From: Panagrolaimus kolymaensis
Lineage: Eukaryota > Nematoda > Chromadorea > Rhabditida > Panagrolaimidae
Direction: 5' to 3'
NCBI GenBank assembly: GCA_028622995.1
Contig: JAJQJQ010000002.1
Location: 5,766,001 to 5,830,000 of the forward strand
DNA length: 64,000 nucleotides
Within the stretch, counting starts at the first letter, position 1. The number at the start of each line of letters is the position of its first letter. The notes under the pieces were generated by a model. That model was not told the origin of the DNA, ran no database searches, and saw nothing but the letters and a program-made list of their open reading frames with translations. Position numbers and translations under genes: made by a program. This document shows, in pieces, positions 62,089 to 64,000 of the stretch.

Positions 62089-64000
62089 TTTTACTAAGAA
62101 ATAATATTTAGCACGCTTTTAAAAATAAATATGGAAGTTTGGGTTTATCTAAAAATTAACAATGATAAGAATGTCCTATGGTAGATCAATGAACATCAAA
62201 GCTCTAACAAGAGGGGAAAGAATCATCGCGTAAAAACCGCGTACTATTGTTTTCATTTTCTCTGTCAATACATTTTGCATTGTCTCTCTTCTATTTTCGC
62301 TTCCTGTCACCATCATCATTGTACTTTACATTTATGTTTCAAATAATGATAAAAAAAATTAGATTGAGAAAAGCAACGTGTTGTTGCAGCAGCATAAAGT
62401 CGGAGATAGCGGCAAACTATTATTTATTATGAAATGTTTCAGTACAAATGAACATTACAAAGAAGGAAGGATAGAGAAACAATGAGAGCGAGAGAGAAAA
62501 TAATGTAATTTTTAAAAAGCAAACGCCGCGATACAAAAATGGAAGCGGTGCGGACTTTAAATTCATACCGCGTATAGAGAGAGAGGGCACATGAACGCAA
62601 ACTGGTTTAATTCCCGCCTACAGACAGCATCAACATTCATTCCTCTTCTTCGGTTGATATTAAAATTGTGTTGATTTGTAAACACACGTTAAAAAAACTT
62701 TTGGATCATCAATCAAAATAAAAAAAAGATAGATAGAGAGAAGTTTTTTTGGGCATAAACTCATAAACTCTTTTTTTAGGATTCTAAAAATGGAAACTTA
62801 AAGGACGCGTGCGCTAAAAACGTCGTCGTTATATGGAGAGATACACACCCTAAGGGCATTTGAGGAATTAAAAACAACACACAAGGTAAAAAAAAGAAGC
62901 AAAAAATTACCGACAAAAGTATTTTTGACAGAAGATGAAAAACATAAAGCGGATTTAATATTTTGTTGTTTTTGGAAGAATAGTAAAAGATAGAGGGAGG
63001 AAAAAGTGGGAAAGGATTAATTCATTCTAAAAATGGGATTCCACCATAAAGTTGAAAAGAAAGGCAAATGTTTTTATTATTATTAAAGAATGTGAAATTT
63101 GGCGGAAAGCCAGTCCAAGTTCTTTTGGTGCTGATGTGATTGGTGGCCGCATTGTGTTGACAACGAATGGGCTTATTTTAGATAGAAACATTAACCTCGT
63201 GGTTTCAACTTAGGCTACAAAAAAAGGTGAAAATGAAAAAAACAAAATACGTGGAGAAAAAATGTTGACAAAAAAAGAACCTCTTTTTTCACTTCTTTGA
63301 CACAAAATTATTAAAGAATCCGTAACAAGCAAACAAAAAACGATGAATATTTGGTACTAGTGCTTCAGCGAATACAGCATGAACAACGCAACAAGTGGAC
63401 AAACAACAAACTATGCATGTGAAAAAAAGGGAGTCCCTCATATTTTTTTTGCGTCGTCGTAAATGATGGAAATAATGATGAAGTCTAGACTCTCTTGTTT
63501 TTTAAAACATTTTCTTTTAAAATTTGTCAAAATGGAAACCAAGAAAGATAGAAAGATGGAAATCAACCTTGTTTCTAATAAGACCACTCAAGGAGAGTTT
63601 GTTGTGTATGTTTACGTGAAAAAAAAAACAAAATAAATAAAAATGGGGACAAAAAGGCGACAGGAAAACCCTCTATTTTTTGTGTGCTAAAATGTTGATG
63701 CAGCTGGAAATTATAATCTTAAGTTAGTTGGTGGTTGCTAGTTCGCCCCCAGCGACGACGTATGCCTCTTTGTTTCTGCTGATGCTGCTGCTAGTGGTGC
63801 TGATGTTGTTGAACATTTGAGCTCATGAGCGGTAAAAATAAATTTTTAAGTACACAATAAAAGCACATGTCCTTTTTTTTTTGAAGAAGAAAAAAATGGG
63901 GGAAGCCACATAAAATAATGTGTCTGTGCAAGACTTTCTAAATAATAAATTTAGTTTGGCTACGAAAAAGCACATATCAGACAGAAGAAAAAAATTTAAG
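62089..64000. other. Upstream region of the nuclear receptor gene
   Basis: About 1.9 kb of AT-rich sequence to the window end. It may hold the promoter, 5' UTR exons or a long first intron. No coding exon, RNA gene or transposon end was recognised. Confidence 0.45.

Overview
The window is a stretch of nematode nuclear genome. It is AT-rich, and its genes are split by many short introns (often 45-60 bases) that end in TTTTAG or TTTCAG. The products best match nematode families: neuroligin, HRP-1, OSM-1/IFT172, a DAF-12/NHR-8-type receptor and a CEH-30/31-type BarH protein. Base composition and intron density suggest a rhabditid nematode, possibly clade IV, but the species cannot be fixed from sequence alone. 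The reading is by eye: exon joins were inferred from frame, GT/AG sites and family resemblance.

Layout. 1-6.3 kb: 3' part of neuroligin, then the hnRNP A1-like gene hrp-1, both on plus. 7.5-28.9 kb: a run of minus-strand genes: sphingomyelin synthase; a long lysine-rich protein ending in calponin-like repeats; IFT172/osm-1, with a strong X-box about 90 bases upstream of its ATG; a broken gene; alpha-tubulin acetyltransferase; mitochondrial prostaglandin E synthase 2; and a Pumilio protein. 30.6-43.2 kb: an EF-hand mitochondrial ATP-Mg/Pi carrier (minus), S6 kinase (plus), an unrecognised coiled-coil protein (minus) and the HELQ DNA helicase (minus). 46.5-52.3 kb: the last exon of a BarH homeobox gene, HACD3/hpo-8 (minus), a TMEM199/Vma12 homologue (plus) and a tetraspanin (minus) with two alternative last exons. 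54.9-62.1 kb: a small secreted-peptide candidate and a NR1J nuclear receptor with a very long Gln/Ala-rich hinge (minus). Long gene-poor spacers lie at 43.2-46.5, 52.3-54.9, 55.1-58.9 and 62.1-64 kb. Two short non-autonomous DNA transposons are recognisable: a 290-base hAT-like element and a 243-base palindromic element inside the tetraspanin intron.

The genes do not form one pathway. Several share a neuronal or ciliary theme (neuroligin, IFT172, tubulin acetyltransferase, BarH), which may be chance. The points most worth following are: the duplicated tetraspanin terminal exons, with a hairpin transposon in the intron before them; an S6 kinase whose hydrophobic-motif Thr is Asp and which lacks the autoinhibitory tail; a tubulin acetyltransferase with Glu in place of a P-loop Gly; the repeat-rich calponin-like protein; and the orphan BarH exon.
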